From Dipteronia dyeriana (Eukaryota; Streptophyta; Magnoliopsida; Sapindales; Sapindaceae): 64,000 bases of DNA. Below, one piece after another: positions 1 through 12,328 of the stretch. Numbering within the stretch: position 1 is the first letter of the stretch; every line of letters starts with the position of its first letter. The notes under the pieces were generated by a model, which worked only from the letters and a program-made list of their open reading frames with translations, was not told where the DNA came from and searched no databases. The stretch lies in assembly GCA_032871835.1 (NCBI GenBank), contig CM065302.1, positions 1,115,094 through 1,179,093 of the forward strand, read 5' to 3'. Position numbers and translations under genes: made by a program.

Positions 1-683
1 TAACTACACCGCAAAAATATTTTAAAAATCTATGTTTTGTAAAAAACCTCACTTAATACCAAAAATACCCTTTCTTTAATTTTATTATATTATATTTTTA
101 TTAGCACACCCCATTATTTTGTTATCTAAACAGATTTATTTAAAAAAATATTATTTTATCTCTGTTTTATTCAAATAAATAATTTATGTCTTAAAAAAAT
201 TCTAACTCCTGTAAAAGCATTTGATGTCACTAAAAAAATTGTTTGAAAAAAAAATCTTATCATCGCATTAAAACTTAATTCTTTAATTTTTTTTAAGCTC
301 AAAATTCTTCAATTCCACAATTGAAAAACTGTATAGTGTATCTCAATTGCTTTAATCCTAAGAAAGTTATAGAAAGTTTATTATTGGTATTGATTTTTAT
401 TTCACTCAATTATAGCATTAAATTGTTGGTCAACTCAATCAATTTATATTCCTTAAAAGAAATTGAAATTAATATTTAAAATAAAAGTTAGGGTTTGATA
501 AAATAGAAAGATTTTTATTATCATATTAAACAATTATGCCATGTTTGGCACACCGGATTGGACTGGGATTGGACGATTTTAGTCCCAATCCGGTGTTTGA
601 TGTTGTTTTGGATATGGGATTAGTAATCCTAAAAACAAAATTATTCTCATGTTTGTGGGATTAAATAAACTCACATCTCACCC
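1..683. mobile_element. Truncated MULE with the left end of a Harbinger-like insert (unit 0)
   Basis: This matches 17704-18386 and 34913-35597 almost base for base, so it is the interior of the MULE that is complete at 34865-36466. From about 538 it holds the left end of the Harbinger-like insert (TGTTTGGCACACCGG). At about 684 the sequence jumps to LTR-retrotransposon DNA (ccccctcgaagtcg). Compared with unit 2, about 2.66 kb is missing at this point. No coding sequence is visible. The element starts upstream of the window. Confidence 0.75.
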
Positions 684-1304
684 CCTCGAAGTCGATCTCA
701 ATCTCATACTTCCAAACATATCTCACGTCTCCAGGAAGTCTCTGCATTGGTGAATTCCATTTGGTAACCATTGGAAAATTCGAGTCATATCCAACAATCC
801 TCCATTATGACGAGAATTCTCAAAACTTTGTCCATAACTATGATTCTCAACATCGAGAATCAACATACCCATCCCGAGGTATAACCTCTTAAGAAAACCC
901 TTCCTAAGATTTCACCGACACATGTCAAAATTTACCTTACTTAAAATTATGGTGCAACTCCTCACGTTAGGTTCTTAGGGAGTTCGTTTAGACTTCAACA
1001 TCATTGTCCACCACACACCTTACATCACCTCCTAACCAATGTCTGTGCATAATTGTGGACCCGCTACTAGTAACACATCCTCTTTTATGGCAACTAGTGG
1101 TCAAGCCATGAGAATGTTTATGCCACTTTAGAGGGTATCACTGTAGTTGTCATACTCAAGAGAGATAAATGGTGGGAATGGAGATGAAAATCATCCCCAA
1201 ATTGAAATTTGGATGGGGATAAGAGGGCCTCCCCCATCCTCATTCCCCTATGAATATATTGAAATGGGGATGTTCCCCATTTCCCCAAAAACTTTATAAA
1301 TATA

Positions 1305-1337
<33 letters not shown>

Positions 1338-2987
1338 TAATTATTTGAAAAACTAAATATATAAACCAATTTTACTCTTTGAAAACACCATAAATCTAAA
1401 GTTGTCTTGGTTGAAACTTTGAATTATTGAAATATTTAATGGATTTTCTTTTGTATTTGTAATGCACTAATGGATTTTATTTTGCATTTGTAATGGATTT
1501 TTTTTTTAATTTGTAATTTTCAGTCAAACGGGGAATTGAAAAAATGGAGAAACATAGAAACAGGGAAACGGGGAAAAATGGAGAAACACGGGGAAAATAG
1601 AGAATAGATGGAGATACGTCCCCATAAAATTCCCAATCCCCATCCCCATTTTCACCAAATGGGGAAATGGGGAAGGATGGGGAACGGTTTGAGAAGTAAG
1701 GATAGGAACGAGGGGACCTATATCCATTCCCATTTTCCTAATGTGCAACCCTACTCCCAGTCATCATAACTCATCACAGGTGTTCCAGAACTAGTACCAA
1801 TCGTTTCTTTGTTAGAATCTCCAAAGCCTTCAGGGTTCGTAGAGGTTGACTTGTCCTTCAACGCCTTGTGTAAACCATATTGGATTAGCAAATATTTAAC
1901 TTGAACTTGCCACAAGCCAAAGTTAATCTTTCCATTGAACTTCTCAACCTTGAATCTCATCATTTTTGCCATAACAGTTTGTTAAGACCACTATTAAGCA
2001 ACCAGGCTCTGACACCAACTGTTAGCGAACAGTGTCACTACTCAGAAGCGTCGTCGAATAGAACCCAAACAAACAATAGTAAAAAAATTAAGATGAAAGA
2101 AGAAAATAAATCCAATCACACACAATACAAAAATTTACATGGAAACCCAAATCGAAAAAAAAACCACTGCCGTCAGGACGATAAAAGAAAGTTTCAATAT
2201 GTAGAAAATTGTTACATCTACACACTCAGGATTCTCTTTTTTTATTACCCTAAACTCAATTACACCCAATGCTCTCTTTGAGATCTCTCTAATATTTGCT
2301 AATTTGCTCCACCACAATAAACTAGCTATTATGGTCTATTTATATGAATTATATGGAGTTTAATTCAAAAGAAAATCCTACTCTTATACATATAAAAATT
2401 ACGTGTTCCATAATAATACTATTTACTATTTATGACAAGTCTTCTTGAAAATAAGAAATCTTTTTCTTTTAAGAACCTCCAGAAACAAATTATTTCTCTT
2501 TCCATTAATATCTCCTGATTCAACGTGTGATTATGATTGACTATGGTTCAAGTTACAGTTGACCACCTGTTTCCTAAACCATGTTAAAATTGACGGCTCA
2601 AAAAACCGCGATCCATACGCCGCATCACCAGGTCATGACCGATGTCCCGATCGTTGTTTCACTGATGTGCCAACCACAATGTAACTCACATCGGTTTCTA
2701 CTGGAATGGGACCGATGTGATACCGCTGTCATAATTCACAGCGGTGACACATCGGTTTTTGTTGCTTTCCATTTCTTCAGTTTTTCAGGTCTTCCAGCCT
2801 CACTTAAACTCGATCTCATACTTTCAAACATATCACACGTCTCAAAGAAGTCTCTGTATTAGTGAATCTCGTTTGATAACCATTGGAAAGTTCTTGCTAT
2901 ATCTAACACCAAGTTCGTCCTTCCACCAGCTAAGCTAGAGTTCTGATGGTTGGCCACAATGTAATTGCCAAGATTAGAACCAAAGAT
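684..2987 (-). mobile_element. Degenerate Ty1-copia-like LTR element, truncated 3' LTR (unit 0)
   Basis: The element reads on the minus strand. A primer-binding site complementary to initiator-Met tRNA lies at 2006-2017 (minus TGGTGTCAGAGC). Next to it the 5' LTR starts at 2020 (plus TGTTAGCG) and runs to roughly 2987. A gag start follows on the other side of the PBS. From 684 to about 900 it matches the inner part of the 3' LTR of the unit-2 copy, whose outer part is deleted here. About 1150-1757 is a G-rich stretch of short ggggaaatgg-like words that interrupts gag. No pol is present, so the element is non-autonomous and dead. Confidence 0.7.
1751..1972 (-). pseudogene. Copia gag N-terminal fragment
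   Basis: A 73-codon minus-strand reading frame begins MAKMMRFKVEKFNGKINF and continues with the FGLWQVQVKYLL..GLHKAL pattern typical of the start of Ty1-copia gag (UBN2-type). It lies directly after the PBS, as expected for gag. The frame ends after DDWE where foreign DNA beginning TAGGGTTGCACATT was inserted, so only the N-terminus remains. The same fragment recurs at 19467-19688 and 39354-39575. Confidence 0.75.
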
Positions 2988-3039
2988 TTGGGTTTCATCC
3001 CAAGCATTAGACCACCAAGGCAACCACCTCGTGGTTTGG
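2988..3039 (-). mobile_element. SINE 5' head (unit 0)
   Basis: Read on the minus strand this resembles the tRNA-derived head of a plant SINE (GCCTTGGTGGTCTAATGC, A-box-like). It abuts the LTR element on one side and single-copy flank (ttagatacaaattgag) on the other. The rest of the SINE, with the B box, is only present in unit 2 at 37182-37431. Confidence 0.5.
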
Positions 3040-3129
3040 TTAGATACAAATTGAGACACCATTTTTTAACAGATGATTTGAATCCATATAATATTACTCT
3101 TTGTGTAATCCCACGTTAGTACGATTAAT

Positions 3130-4990
3130 ATGTAATTAATAAACTCTAAAGATTATCCCTTAATCCCTAGGAAAGAGTAAAGCTTAATCCACGTATTCTA
3201 AAGTACCATTACCAGTAAAGTGGACGGACTAGTCAATCATTTGCTTTCAACACATAAAGTTGCAGTTCAATGTGTGTTTGTGAGTGTATTAAGTTGTGTA
3301 ATAAGCTAGATTCTTAAGTTTTCAGAAGAGACATCATTTTACAATGACAAATAAAAATTCTTAATACATTATTGGCAACTAGAGAGTAAACAGAAGCTAT
3401 AAGCTTGAAACTATTACACGACTAAAATTATATAAAGATGATTGACTCCTCACCGTAGCAAAGGCAGTTGGTTCAAAATGGTTGATTGAGTCGAGCACTC
3501 AAAATTATATTTCTCATCAAAACATGCTGAAAATAGAGAAAACTACATAGAAATGCTAATAGCCTAATATCATTGGAAATGTATGTAATTTCATATCAGA
3601 AATATGAACAGATAAGCAATATTTCATTATTTTGGACATATTGTTCTACATTAACAGCCAAAAATGTAAATTTTGGAAAATAGAAGTAATCCCGAAGCTT
3701 ATCTGATACACAATAAATAAATCTCGATCTAATTTTCTTTGGAAACTAATAAATTACTTAAAACTTCATCCATTAAATATGCATGACGGAAAATGATTAC
3801 CGATGGATTTGGACACTGGGAGGGACAGGATAAACAACCAGACCAAATCGGGACCATTGGTTAGAGGGCAATGATTTGTGTTTGAATCTTCTCTTATAAA
3901 CCCTTTTATCGAGAATCATTTTCCTTACACATACCTAATTCAGTTGCATTAAAAACTCATCAAGACCAACTCAAGAAGCAATCCTTCCTTCTGTATCTAC
4001 ATATTTCAAGCGGTTCAACAGGTTCAATTTAGGTTGTTCCATCGGAACATGAGTATGTTCATACGAGGAGTAAAAAAAATGTTTTCTGCAGGTTACAGGT
4101 CTTCCACATCAAGGGAAAAGTGAAACAGTTTCCAAGAATAAATAAAGAAATAAACTCTCCCTGTCAAGTAAAATGTTTCGCCAAAACAACAAAAAAAATT
4201 GACAAATTCACAAGCATAAGGAAAAAAAACCTTTCAATGATTTCTTTTAGTTGATACTGTTTGGCAAATTGTTCTCCCGTTTGGCAAACATAAATGTACA
4301 ACACCAGAGAGACAACAAGAGAAGAAAAAAAGAGGAAAACATAAGAGACCAAATTGCAATATTATTCATTTCAAACAAAAAAAAGGCTTACAATATTAAC
4401 CATGTTCAACCAATGCAAGTTGAAAATTAACAAAATAATTGTAGACACTATACCTATTAGTCTAATGATGTACAAAGACAATCGATGCGGAAACAAAAAC
4501 AGCATTAATGCACTTTTATGAGCAACACATGCAATCTGTGGTATAAGAGCAAATGTGATTTAAAATTATATTTCCAATCAAATTAGTACGAAATCTTAGA
4601 GGTAAATAGATCGAAATTAAGACATGAAACAAAAATTTACGCAATGATAAACTGTTAACACTTATGTATTTTAGACCAATAAGTACATTAATACCCAAAT
4701 AGCCAAAGAAAAATACTTATATATCACAAATAGACAAATAAAGAAGAAACAAATGATTAACATATTAATTTGTTTCCAATCCAAAGTAAAAAAACATTGA
4801 TTTATCATTTATTTAGTGTAAGGAAAAAATTTAATATAAGACCTCAGTATCCTATAAAGAACTAAATTAGTCTCTTCCTTAAATAATATCATTCTACCAT
4901 TTTTTTTACCTTGAATTTCACCAAAGCTCTATAACAATCTTAAATATAATATTATAAAAATGCCTTCAAACTCAAATACAGACAATGAGT
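3130..4990. other. Non-coding AT-rich stretch, no gene seen
   Basis: No long open frame, repeat end or RNA gene is recognisable. The same DNA is at 20845-22705. It lies downstream of the minus-strand gene fragment at 5012-5536, so part may be that gene's 3' flank. Confidence 0.5.
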
Positions 4991-5011
4991 TCTCACCAAA
5001 TAACAGTGATC

Positions 5012-5536
5012 TTAATCTTGTTCGCTAAACATAGCAAGGCTGATGTACATTCTTTCACCTGTTACAACGAAGCAAGTACCTCTCGAAAGTGAATGAGCTG
5101 ACCATAGGCTTTCTCTTTTTTGATTCCCTATCGATGCAGTGTCAACTCGAATGATTCTTAAAACAAAAGAAATCAATTTTCCAAAATAGAGAGAGTGTTT
5201 GAATCAAAAAGAAACCCATCTGGGTGTTTCACTTACAGTTTGTGAAGAGAAGATTTAGAGTTAGATTGCAGTGCGTTAGGGATTGAAGCAACCAAACCAT
5301 CTGGGTCTCTAAACATGAAGGTCAAATTTCAATGAACCTACATTTTTCTCTGGTATCATGCATTTATTTTTATGATTCAAAGTTCATAGCAGATCGTCTA
5401 TTGAAGAAGAGAGAGCGACAAGTTTGACTGCAGCGAGATCGGCTTCGTCAAAAGAGTAAGCAGAGTTGAGAGTGGCGACACGGGCGAAAATAACTTGAAG
5501 CAACTCTTGTTGTGTGTAGTTGATAAACACGTCGTT
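5012..5536 (-). pseudogene. 3' part of an unidentified host gene (three exon-like blocks)
   Basis: Three minus-strand blocks look like exons. Block a (about 5536-5398) reads VFINYTQQELLQVIFARV and onward for some 48 codons. Block b (5308-5237) reads DPDGLVASIPNALQSNSK and ends at a strong donor, GTAAGT. Block c (5156-5012) follows a pyrimidine-rich acceptor, reads IIRVDTASIGNQKRESLW through FVVTGERMYISLAMF, and ends in TAA. Blocks b and c join in frame across the intron. Block a runs straight into the retroelement-like repeat at about 5543, so the gene has lost its 5' end. A duplicate lies at 22727-23251. I do not recognise the protein family. Confidence 0.5.
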
Positions 5537-5543
5537 GCGATGT

Positions 5544-7490
5544 CATCAAATATGAACATTTAAGTTCGGTCTCGCAAGCCGCAAGTCACAGAGACTAGCA
5601 CAACGGCAAGTAAGGGATCATTCCATAGGGAGGTGGGATTCACCGACCGTCTCTCAGTTCTAGCTATTATTACAACACGCCGAGCGGGCTCGTGTGTTGT
5701 GTGTGCTGAAAAGTGAATAGTAATATAACTAAATAAATTACATAAATAATATATACAATGATAGATGGAATGGAGATATGCATGAAATATGGTTACACTA
5801 TGGAAACGACTCAACTATGACAATCTTCCTAATTATGTGCTAGACTCACCTAGTCCCTCAAATGTGCAAGTATATAATAGGCTTGTATCCCTTTAATTAA
5901 TCTCTAATCTCTCTCAATGTCTTAGAGATTGCATCCACGCATACAAAGTACGCATGAATCCATTAAGTGCTTTGGGAAATACACACGAACCATGTACAGC
6001 GACAACCTAGTGGTTCTAACACTTTCTACTCATATACACAGGAGTTAGTTAGGCATGTAATGCGCAACCGCGTGGGCCATACTACATCCAATGATTCATT
6101 CACGACGCTAACCAAATACGGGATGTCAACCAAGTGAAAGCATTAGGAATACGAGATACCCATACAACACGTAAGTTATACGCTCGTGTCCCCTTAATTA
6201 ATCTCTACCCTCTCTCGAGTGCATAGAGATTTTATCCATGCATAAGCATGAATCCATTAAGGACTGTGTTACACACACATGAGCTCTATATGCCAGCTTA
6301 GTGGTTCTAGCACTTTCTGGTCAAACATAGAGGGTACAACGATGAGCATGCTAATGTGAATCACGCGATATATAACACAGCCTAAATGTCATTCACAAGG
6401 TGGCTAACCGAATTAAAGAATTAAGGACACTAAATATCCATAATTCAACACAAGTACAAGAGAAATGTCGATGGTCTTTGCTTCTAGGTCAAAGATTCGG
6501 TTTAGTCAACTCCCTGAGATGGCTAAACATGGGGAACAAGTTTATCTAACAACTACATGTAACAATGTGATTGTTATATCATTAACAACATTCAATGTAG
6601 GTTAAAGGCTCATCCTCTTGATTTGGGAATATTATCCACAATCAATTCATCACCCAATCTGGTTAAGGATGGATAATCGTGTCTTAATACAAAGACACAT
6701 TAAGCACAAGGATATGAATCAAAGTCAATTTAGCAACTAGAAGCTTGAACTGAAACTTTTTCCACTCTTTGAGGCTAAAATCCTTAACACTCAAATTACA
6801 CAATACATAGCATTTCAAGTCATCCATCAATCAATTAACAATCACGGTAATCTAATTCATACTCTAAATCACAACTACTCCTAAACTCATTCATAGACAC
6901 ATATTGATTTCTAGCCATTCATACACATACATATCATATTAAGAGCATAAAAACACATACATCAAAGAGAATAACAAAACCCAAATGAATTTAAATACAA
7001 AAAATATATATATAGCGCATGTGAAGGTTTGCGATATTCCCAAGTTGGAGTTACACATCAAAGACAACAAGAAACGCAAAGAAATGAGCAAATAAGAGCA
7101 AACCTTTGTAGACAAGTCCTCCAAAGATTCTTATAGCATTCCTAGCTCAAATTTTGCTCCTAATTCCTTGAAATCTACTCTAAGATGAATGAAGAAAGTA
7201 TAAAATGATGTGGTGGATGTGTATGGTGAGCTTCTATAGAGAAAAAACCTTTATGGGAGCAAGATCTCTCCTTATTGTTGGAGAATACGAATAAAAGACG
7301 TGTTTAGGCGTGAAAGAGAGAGAAGGGGGGAAGAGAGGTTCGAAGAATGAGGAGCAAAGACGGTATTTATAGTGTGGGAGGTTAGAGCATGACTTTGGGG
7401 TGAAAATACAAGAATACCTCTCAAAAAAAGGATGAAAATCACATTTTTAGGCCGTCACTTGTTACGCATCACAGGCGTACTGATCGGGAC
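5544..7490. repeat. Non-coding retroelement-like repeat, copy 1
   Basis: It begins gtcatcaaatatgaacattt and contains gactagcacaacggcaag, cctagtggttctaacac and similar words that recur in the same order from about 7507. It has no reading frame of note. The structure (long, non-coding, tandem with a second diverged copy) suggests a LARD-like or LTR-retrotransposon untranslated region. This is inference, since LTR ends were not found. Confidence 0.55.
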
Positions 7491-9100
7491 AAGTCGTTGC
7501 AGTGTCGTCAAATATGAACATTTAAGTTCGGCCTCGTAAGGGCGCAAGTCACCGAGACTAGCACAGCGGCAAGCAAGGGATCGATCCACAAGAAGGTGGG
7601 ATTCACCAACTGTCTCTAGTTCTAGCTATTATTACAACACTCCGAGCGGACTCATGTGTTGCGTATGCGGAAAAGTGACTAATAATATAACTAAATAACT
7701 TATATAAATAATATATACAATGATAGATGTAATGGAGATATGCATGAAATGTGGTTACACTAGGAAAACAATTCAACATTGACGATCCTCCTAATTATGT
7801 TTTAGACTCACCTAATCCTCAAATGTGCAAGTTTATCATTGGCTCGTATCCCCTTAATAAATCTCTAGTCTCTCTTGATGTCTTAGAGATAGTATCCATA
7901 TATACCTGAAATCTCTCTCGAGCAATCCGAACAATATATATGAACCCATTAAGCAAATGAAATACAAATCGAACCCTATACGCTAGCCTAGTGGTTCTAG
8001 CACTTTCTAGTCAAGCATAGTGAATGTTTATCTATGCATTGTCAAACGCGTCTCCTCTCGATACATAGCATCTAACCATGGATCAATTACAAAGTGATCA
8101 ATTAAACAAAAGCTTTAAGCATTCAAAACATCCATATAACTTCTCAAGCACAAAAGAAATGTATGTGGTCTTTACTTCTAGGTCAAAGATTCGGTTTAAT
8201 CTACTCCCTAGGATAGCTAAACTTGGAAAACAAGTTACCTAACAACTGCATGCAATAATATGATTGTTATACTATTAAGAACATTCAATTTAAGTTAAAG
8301 GCTCATCCTCTTGATTATGAAATTTTCCCCCACAATCAATTCATCACCCAATCCTGTCATGTGTATGGATAATCGTGTCTTAATACAAAGACCCATTAAG
8401 AATAAGGATATGAACCAAGGTCAATTTAGCAACTAAAAGCGTGAACTGAAACTTTTCTACCCTTTGGGGCTAAAATCCATATTACTCAAATTACTCAATA
8501 CATGGAATTTCAAGTCATCCATCAATCAATCAACAATCATGAGTATCTAATTTCTACTATAAATTACAACTACTCCTAAACCCAATCATGGGCACATGTT
8601 GATTTCTAACAATTCATACACATACATATCATATTAAAAGCATAAAGACACATATATCAAAGAGCAAAATAAAACCCAAATGAATTTAAGAACAATCGAT
8701 ATATTTATTACACAAGTGTAGGTTTACAATATCCCCAAATTGGTGGAATACATAAAAGAAAACAAGAAATACAAAGAAATGAGTAAAATGAAACAAACCC
8801 TTGAAGACAAACCCTCAAAAGATGCTTAAATCCTTCCTAGCTCAGTTTTGACTTCTATTTTCTTTGTAATCTACTCTAAGATGGATGAAGAGATGTAAAA
8901 TGGTGGGGTGGAGGTGTATGGTGAGCTCCCATGGAGGAAAAACCTCCATAGGAGCAAGAGATGAAAGAAAATGGAAGAGAGAAGAGAAGAGGCATGAAAG
9001 GAGAAAAGAAGGGAAGGGAGGTCTGAAGAATGAGGAGAAAATAGGGTATTTATAGTGTGGGAGATTATGGCAAGACTTTTGGATAAAAAGACAAGAATAC
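7491..9100. repeat. Non-coding retroelement-like repeat, copy 2
   Basis: A second, diverged copy of 5544-7490, beginning gtcgttgcagtgtcgtcaaa. The word order is the same, with many substitutions and indels, so the duplication is older than the large tandem duplication. It ends in a purine-rich stretch near 8930-9050. It is missing from unit 2 because of a deletion. Confidence 0.55.
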
Positions 9101-9109
9101 CCCTATGAA

Positions 9110-10075
9110 AATGGTTGAAAAACATATTTCTGCCCAGAATTACGGTTCGATGTGCTATACTCATCAACACAACGTACCGCACATCACTTTTTGTAGCTTT
9201 CTGCCCAAAAATACGGTACAAAACATGATACGCAACTTGGTCTCGAGCGGTTGCGTACTGCATTTCTCTGCGCACCGTTACAAAAATGGTCATAACTTTC
9301 TCCAGAAACCTCAAAATCGTGATCTGTAAAGTGTGTTGGAAAGAAGACTTCTGGGCATTTCTGAAAAGTGGTTATGGGAAATATGGTTCAATTGAAGAAG
9401 AGAGATATGACATTTCAAAGTTGGAGTGTCTGCACAAGCTATTCCAAATTCTGCCCTTTAACCTCCAAAACTCTTCAATTAAGTTCAAATACCTTCCGTA
9501 GGGAACATGTATCTACACAAGACTCACAAACATATCAAATACAAAAATATACTCGAAAACAAGAATAAAATCTAGAAAATTGAGACCTCAAAAGGTATAT
9601 AAATCGCTTCGATCACGTACTGCATATCACTTTTTGGAGCTCTCTGACCATTGTTGTTGTACATCACACGGTACACAATTTGGTCTCACACGGTTGCGAA
9701 CCGCTCAGCTCTACTCAGCGTTACGAAAACAGTCATAACTTCCTCCAAAACCCTCGAAATCGCAATCTACAAAGTGCATTGGAAAGTAGACTTCCGGGGC
9801 TTTCTGAAATGTGGTTATGGGAACTTTAGTTCAATCTGAGAAGGGAGATACAACCTTCCGAATTTGGGTGTACTGTACGAGCAATTCCAATTTCAACTCT
9901 TATAACCTCAAAAACTCTTCAATTAAACTCAAATACCTTCCGTAGGGAACATGTACCTACACAAGGCTTACACATTAAATAACAAAATATGCTCGAAAAG
10001 AAGAACAAAAGCTCAGTAATGGAGAACTCAAATAGGTATATAAATCATTTCGATCGGTAGTCAGATTCGAAGGTG
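9110..10075. repeat. Tandem pair of about 480-bp repeats
   Basis: Two consecutive diverged copies, about 9130-9610 and 9611-10070, share cataacttnctccanaaacc, ccttccgtagggaacatgta and aggtatataaatc. They look like the outer part of a retroelement (tatataaa near the end of each). No coding sequence is supported. Confidence 0.5.
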
Positions 10076-10221
10076 GAGAACTTCCGATCTAGTTTTTGTT
10101 CTTCAAATTCTTTCTCCAGCTTTCGCTCAAAGCTTAGCTTTTTCAAGTAGAAACAATGTTTAGACACCGAGATACAACGTTTAGACCCAGAAATTGAACG
10201 TCAGAAACGAAAGCAAGACTG

Positions 10222-10455
10222 AGAGACGATCTGTAAAAGGAGAGGGTCGGGAGAGAATCGTAGATGGATAATGAGAGGGGAGAGACAAAGTTTTGTTTTG
10301 ATTAAGTAAGAAACCGGTTTAACCGGTCGATGGTGAATTGGTCTTTTCTAATTTTCCCTTTCAACCGGTTAATATTTTTCAAAAAATTGTGTTATTTTTT
10401 TTATTGTTTTCAAACTTGTTGAAACATATGGTGTACGGTACAACATATCACCCTT

Positions 10456-10493
<38 letters not shown>

Positions 10494-11246
10494 TTTCTAG
10501 TATAGCAATCAATTTTGATATTGAACGAGTTGGGGTCTGATAGAACCCGTTGAGATCAAATTGTAGTGTACAACACTCCATACATGCTTGTAAATCGTGG
10601 TGGGACTCGAATACACCACACTCAGATTGAGCTAATGTTGGTTCTATAATATTACAAAACTATTTATATATATAATTGGGTTATATGATATGATCAAATT
10701 TGTTGAGCAACTATCATGACAGATAAATTAAGTAGACTCAGAACGTCTAATCAGTACTACAATTTGAGACTGCTATAGTTCTTTCCATGGGCTTTCGAAC
10801 AATTAAAGAAACTCATTTGCCTTTCTGTAATACCTATTAATGTTTGGATTCGACTACATATACTTCTTTATATATATATATATTCTTAATTGAGTAATAG
10901 ATGCTAATAATAATAATAATAATCTTTCATCATAAATATGGTAAAATTTGTGAATTAATACCGAATCAAATTGACTAGAATCTGCAAAGTTAATAAAACA
11001 ATTGTAATTGTGACAAAAATAAGATGGACAATGTAGTTGGTTGTTTAAGCTGTGATGCAAGTTTTACATTTTCACATCATCATAGTTAAATAAGAAGATT
11101 CGTATCATCTCATTACTATAGTCAAAGAATCTCATCAGCTTTTCTGTAATATCTATTAATGTATACATGCGGCTGCATATATTATTTCTATTATTTTTTA
11201 TGTTTTTATACTACCAAAAGATAAAACCAATCAAATCCTATCCAAT
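10222..11246. other. Upstream flank of the peptide cluster, non-coding
   Basis: Contains an imperfect palindrome around aaccggtttaaccggt (about 10312), a (TA)n run at about 10459-10491 and two diverged copies of a tttctgtaatatctattaatg segment. It matches 23863-24815 in unit 2. Its right part resembles the flank of the old pseudogene at 57640-57880. No gene is seen. Confidence 0.55.
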
Positions 11247-11378
11247 AATGTTACTTTGTCTAAATTTGGTAAACACTGTAATCTATTCATTTAAATTGTA
11301 TTAGATTTGTATGATTTAAATGGATGGATTGGAATATTGCCATACCATTTGGATACCAAATTTAAGTAAAGTAACATT
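11247..11378. mobile_element. MITE just upstream of peptide gene 1
   Basis: The ends are inverted repeats: aatgttactttgtctaaatt on the left and its near complement ending taaagtaacatt on the right. The whole is about 132 bp, so it could fold into a hairpin. Copies lie at 24816-24962, 57465-57613 and 57885-58047. The second and third tandem genes carry only its right half, which marks the tandem breakpoint. Confidence 0.65.
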
Positions 11379-11524
11379 ACTCAATCCTATCACATGCATC
11401 ACAAGATGCAATATGATGACCAAAAACATTCACACGCTCGAAAAAAAGTATATATATATACCCCGTTATATTTCTTTAATGGACATATTAAACAAAACAA
11501 AAACCACTCCTCTTTCAAACAATA

Positions 11525-11905
11525 ATGGAGAAACAATCAGTCAAATTGGCTTGCTTCGTAGTTCTTCTCATCATCGCTGCTGGTATTACCAACCTTTATT
11601 CACTCTTTTATTAAAAAAACAATTATAAGTTTTCACTCTTTTATTTTATATATATTACATCGTAATCTGTTGTTTAGTTTTTAAAATCAAATCTAGAGAT
11701 TCATTTCTATTGAATTGAAAGTGTGACATTGATACCTATAGGTATGAGAATGGGAGAAGCTATTAAATGCGAACGTGATGAAGACTGTAATGGTCGTCTA
11801 CACTGTGCCGGTTCTGTCCTTCCTCAATGCCTTTCTGGCGTTTGTGGATGCTTACCACCGAAGAGACAACCCCCAGCGAATACTAGAAATGAACCCAACG
11901 TCTAA
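11525..11905 (+). CDS. Secreted six-cysteine peptide (NCR/defensin-like), gene 1
   Basis: Two exons, 11525-11582 and 11742-11905, with a 159-bp GT..AG intron in phase 1, encode 73 residues. Exon 1 gives a signal peptide (MEKQSVKLACFVVLLIIAA). Exon 2 gives a short linker, a cysteine domain starting CERDEDC with spacing C-x5-C-x5-C-x7-C-x4-C-x-C, and a proline-rich tail (PPKRQPPANTRN). The spacing and the signal-peptide/mature-peptide exon split match NCR-type and other defensin-like secreted peptides. It does not match squash trypsin inhibitors, whose loops differ. The start is the first ATG in frame with the signal peptide, about 65 nt after a TATA run (11449-11460), and AATAAA lies shortly after the stop. 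Likely role: extracellular defence or signalling peptide (inference). Function is unknown. Confidence 0.85.
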
Positions 11906-12269
11906 AAATCAGTGATTTCTGAGCATATCAACGTTTCCGATTAATAAAAATTTAATTTTCTTGTTTCTTTTTTTAGATCTCTATATCTGATTTATACGGT
12001 CACATTCTATCTTATTTATCCTAATTATTAATTACTTTTATCAAAACTATTAATGGCCAAAAACAGTTTCACAATATAAAAAAAGTAATAATCCTAGTCC
12101 TTTATAATTTTGTAAAATTGGGAGAAATTGAATAACAGATAATTGAAATAATATTTTTTAATAAAATAATATTTTAATTGATAAATTATTAAATAAAAAA
12201 TATTCAAAATTAATTTTAAATAAATATATAGTCTTATATTGTTTAAATCTATAAATTATTTATATTCTT

Positions 12270-12328
<59 letters not shown>

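Noticed and set aside
1150..1757. G-rich segment as a complete hAT element with 8-bp duplication CTCCCAGT
   Set aside because: The right border (…aaccctaCTCCCAGT) looks plausible, but no second copy of the 8-bp word or matching TIR is found on the left.
8871..9314. 147-codon minus-strand frame as a gene
   Set aside because: It crosses the border between two repeats, has a low-complexity phenylalanine/leucine/serine-rich part and no recognisable domain.
11723..11905. Reading exon 2 of the peptide genes as a separate 60-residue single-exon gene (starting MTLIPIGM)
   Set aside because: That start lies in the intron. A GT..AG intron joins the upstream signal-peptide exon in frame in four copies, and the intron part is AT-rich with TA runs.
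11742..11905. Squash-type trypsin inhibitor
   Set aside because: Cysteine spacing (x5, x5, x7, x4, x1) and the missing CP(R/K)ILM reactive loop do not fit that family.
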